From an uncultured Campylobacter sp. (lineage in GTDB: Bacteria > Campylobacterota > Campylobacteria > Campylobacterales > Campylobacteraceae): DNA of 64,000 nt. The stretch spans positions 24,442-88,441 of the forward strand of contig NZ_CAKZTI010000025.1 in NCBI RefSeq assembly GCF_937921625.1, written 5' to 3'. The position numbers and the translations under genes are program-made. Position 1 is the first letter of the stretch. Every line of letters starts with the position of its first letter. The notes below the pieces were generated by a model, which was given only the letters and a program-made list of their open reading frames with translations, was not told the origin of the DNA and did no database searches. This document shows positions 62,174 to 64,000 of the stretch, one piece after another.

Positions 62174-62257
62174 AGCGGGCTCGCGCCGTCAATTTTAAAA
62201 TTTAAAATGGTGAAAAGCCCAATATAGCGCAAGCAAGCACAAAAGGAAAGGACATAA

Positions 62258-62932
62258 ATGATAGAGTGGATACAAAATTTTTTTAGCGGAGTGATTCCGA
62301 AGCTGCTGCTAAACGCGACGCTGGGGACGTTGTATATGACCTTCGTAAGCACGGCTTTGGCGTTTATTTTGGGGCTCGTGCTTGCGATCGTGCTCATCCT
62401 TACGCGTCGCGGCGGGCTGTGCGAAAACCGCATCGTTTACGCCGTGCTGGACGTCGCGATAAACACGCTGCGAAGCTTCCCGTTTATAATTTTGCTGATC
62501 GTGCTCTTTCCGCTTACGAAGCTTCTTGTCGGCACGAGCATCGGCACGACCGCGGCAATCGTGCCGCTTACTATCGGCTCGGCGCCCTTTATCGCGCGGC
62601 TCATCGAAAGTGCGCTGCTAGAGGTCGATAGCGGCGTGATCGAGGCGGCGAAGAGCTTCGGCGCGAGCAAGACGCAGATCATCTTCCGCGTGATGTTCGT
62701 CGAGGCACTGCCTAGTATCATCGGCGCGATTACGCTCACGCTCATCGTCATCATCGGATTTACGGCGATGGCTGGTACGGTCGGCGGCGGTGGGCTCGGC
62801 GACGTGGCGATCCGCTATGGCTTTCAGCGCTTCCGCCCCGATATAATGGCATACACCGTCGTGATCCTGATCGTACTCGTGCAGATAATCCAAAGCATTG
62901 GAAATTTACTCTATAAAATTACGAAAAAGTAG
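62258..62932 (+). CDS. MetI-like permease of a methionine ABC importer
   Basis: The 224-residue inner-membrane protein has about five or six transmembrane helices and the ABC-importer coupling loop EAAKSFGASKTQIIFRVMFVEALP near residue 130 (EAA motif). The segment GTVGGGGLGDVAIRYGFQRF is typical of MetI. It should import D/L-methionine with ATPase MetN and lipoprotein MetQ, but neither gene is adjacent: a response regulator precedes it and over 1 kb of gene-free DNA follows. AAAGGAAAGGAC provides a good ribosome binding site. Confidence 0.88.
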   Translation: MIEWIQNFFSGVIPKLLLNATLGTLYMTFVSTALAFILGLVLAIVLILTRRGGLCENRIVYAVLDVAINTLRSFPFIILLIVLFPLTKLLVGTSIGTTAAIVPLTIGSAPFIARLIESALLEVDSGVIEAAKSFGASKTQIIFRVMFVEALPSIIGAITLTLIVIIGFTAMAGTVGGGGLGDVAIRYGFQRFRPDIMAYTVVILIVLVQIIQSIGNLLYKITKK

Positions 62933-63861
62933 GCTTAAATCCATAGCTTAACGAGATATCAAATATTTTCTATTAGTATAAAATTGCAAAAAAGTAGATC
63001 TTAAACTTATAGACCGTTCGTTTGTATAGCCTGTTTTGCTAAACTGTAAAATTATAAAAAAGGTAGGTTTGCAACGCTATGAATACCGCTTGAAATTCTA
63101 TATTGTAAGCAGTTAGATTTTTGCCTGTCGTCAAGGTTTAAATTTAAGGCTTTGTGTAGCTAAAGCAAAGCTTGTGCCGAGATTTGTTTTGCGTAGAGTA
63201 AGCTTTATTTTTATAACAGGTCGCATCTTTGAAGCGAACGATCGAAACTGCGCTGGGTAATTTTAAAATTCGCAGGCAAGATTTAGGCGCAGAATTTTAA
63301 AATTTAATTGCCTAAAATTTAAAATTTAGCCCAAACCTTAATGAGAAGCGTGTTGAAATTTGAAATTCTAAAGCACGGAATTTTAAAATTTTAAAAATTT
63401 AGACCTTACGAAATTTTGCTTATAAATTCTAAGATAAGCAGTTTTAAAATTTTATAATTTTAAGTTTTGCAAGATCTTTCTTATACAATTTCACTTTTAC
63501 TTCGAAATTTCGTAGCTACTTTTAAAATATAAAGCGTAGGATATAAATAAAAGGCACCAGCCTTAGCAATAAAAGCCAATAATGATGGTATTGCCGCTTT
63601 GATAAGCTTTTTTGGCTTTGGTAAAAGAACCTAAGATTACGCCAGTTCTTTAAGCATAAGGCAGACTATGAAATTCCTCTGCGAATTGAGCCTAAATTCT
63701 TTCGTATCGCAGAATTTTAAAGAGGCATAGAAAGCGTAGAATTTTATGAATTATCTTGCGGCGCTTGCGGTAAAATTTTATGCGGGCGGATACGGCGCGT
63801 TTAATAAGATCATTATCTGCATAAGAGCGAAGCTATGAAATTTATCTAGTGCGTAGCATCT
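62933..63861. other. Gene-free repeat-rich spacer near the right edge
   Basis: About 1 kb without a supported gene. From 63230 to 63530 AAATTT/GAATTT/AAATTTTAAAATT words dominate. The stretch 63540-63840 is less repetitive with a few short frames lacking ribosome binding sites. No promoter or RNA gene is evident. Confidence 0.5.
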
Positions 63862-63895
63862 AAATTTAAAAAGGGGCGAGAAATCTCTCGCCCCT
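63862..63895 (-). terminator. Rho-independent terminator of the outer-membrane protein gene at the right edge
   Basis: AGGGGCGAGA (63872-63881) pairs perfectly with TCTCGCCCCT (63886-63895) over a four-base loop; on the minus strand TTTTTAAATTT follows. Confidence 0.85.
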
Positions 63896-63960
63896 GAAAT
63901 TTTAAGTATAGGATTTGATTTTATAGATGTGTGAGCTAGGGCTTGCTTGCCTCTTAAAAT

Positions 63961-64000
63961 TTAAAACATAATCTCAAATCCTGCATTGATAGCACCGCCT
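63961..64000 (-). CDS. C-terminal end of an outer-membrane beta-barrel protein (cut by window edge)
   Basis: On the minus strand the frame ends GGAINAGFEIMF and TAA at 63961-63963. Alternating hydrophobic residues and a final Phe are the signature of the last strand of a bacterial outer-membrane barrel or autotransporter, the signal read by the BAM complex. A strong terminator lies 66 bases beyond the stop, supporting a real gene end. Only 13 codons lie in the window. Confidence 0.6.
   Translation of the reverse strand, partial: GGAINAGFEIMF

Overview
The window reads as chromosomal DNA of a Campylobacter-type epsilonproteobacterium. The evidence is Campylobacter-style housekeeping genes in Campylobacter-like order (argG-rplI-hslV-hslU-era; an S4-domain gene-tsaE-lptB; pycA-small gene-bpt; murG beside ftsW), a Cts-type DNA-uptake cluster, an epsilonproteobacterial porin and a RacR-like regulator. 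Coding DNA has moderate GC, while spacers are very rich in AAATTT-type words. This suggests one of the higher-GC oral campylobacters such as C. gracilis. The species is inference.

Left part (1-4.2 kb): the end of an unknown gene, a small secreted protein, an aspartate-type aminotransferase, and a diheme cytochrome c resembling thiosulfate dehydrogenase. From 4.97 to 22.79 kb, one long plus-strand array is recognisable as an aryl-polyene (APE)-type type II fatty-acid/polyketide locus. It holds a phosphopantetheinyl transferase, a lipoprotein, KS, dehydratase, ketoreductase, KS, a small secreted protein, a KS-like chain-length factor, acyltransferase, two ACPs, a membrane protein, an AMP-ligase fused to a dehydratase, glycosyltransferase, a second acyltransferase, thioesterase, a LolA-like protein and an MMPL exporter. 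Most junctions overlap by a few bases. Several of these proteins are swollen by low-complexity in-frame insertions. A 1.1-kb Arg-rich, repeat-built reading frame sits between the chain-length factor and the first acyltransferase.

Middle (23.2-36 kb): a LysR gene divergent from a periplasmic respiratory module (Tat-exported flavoprotein reductase, small tetraheme cytochrome, NapC-type quinol dehydrogenase). It is followed by an AT-rich patch with two unknown small genes, an outer-membrane porin, htpG with a stress-type operator, a second AT-rich patch with a membrane protein and a frameshifted Sel1-repeat gene, then murG and ftsW. The 36-37.25 kb stretch is repeat-rich and without genes.

Right part (37.2-64 kb): ftsK (no canonical start codon where the conserved N-terminus begins), then a minus-strand run encoding a type II secretion/type IV pilus-like DNA-uptake machine (ctsF, ctsE, two accessory proteins, ctsP, ctsD, ctsR, PilO-like, PilM/N-like), era, hslU, hslV, rplI and argG. 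Plus-strand S4 gene, tsaE and lptB follow, then a secreted beta-propeller protein, bpt, a small gene, pycA, tRNA-Leu(CAA), hup, a RacR-like response regulator without a sensor kinase, a MetI-like permease without partners, and the tail of an outer-membrane protein.

The strongest leads are the APE locus with its repeat-invaded enzymes and Arg-rich insert, and the extreme density of AAATTT (a RAATTY word) next to the DNA-uptake genes. Further leads are the AUA-start candidate of ftsK, the A9 frameshift in the Sel1 gene, and the HspR/HrcA-like control region of htpG.
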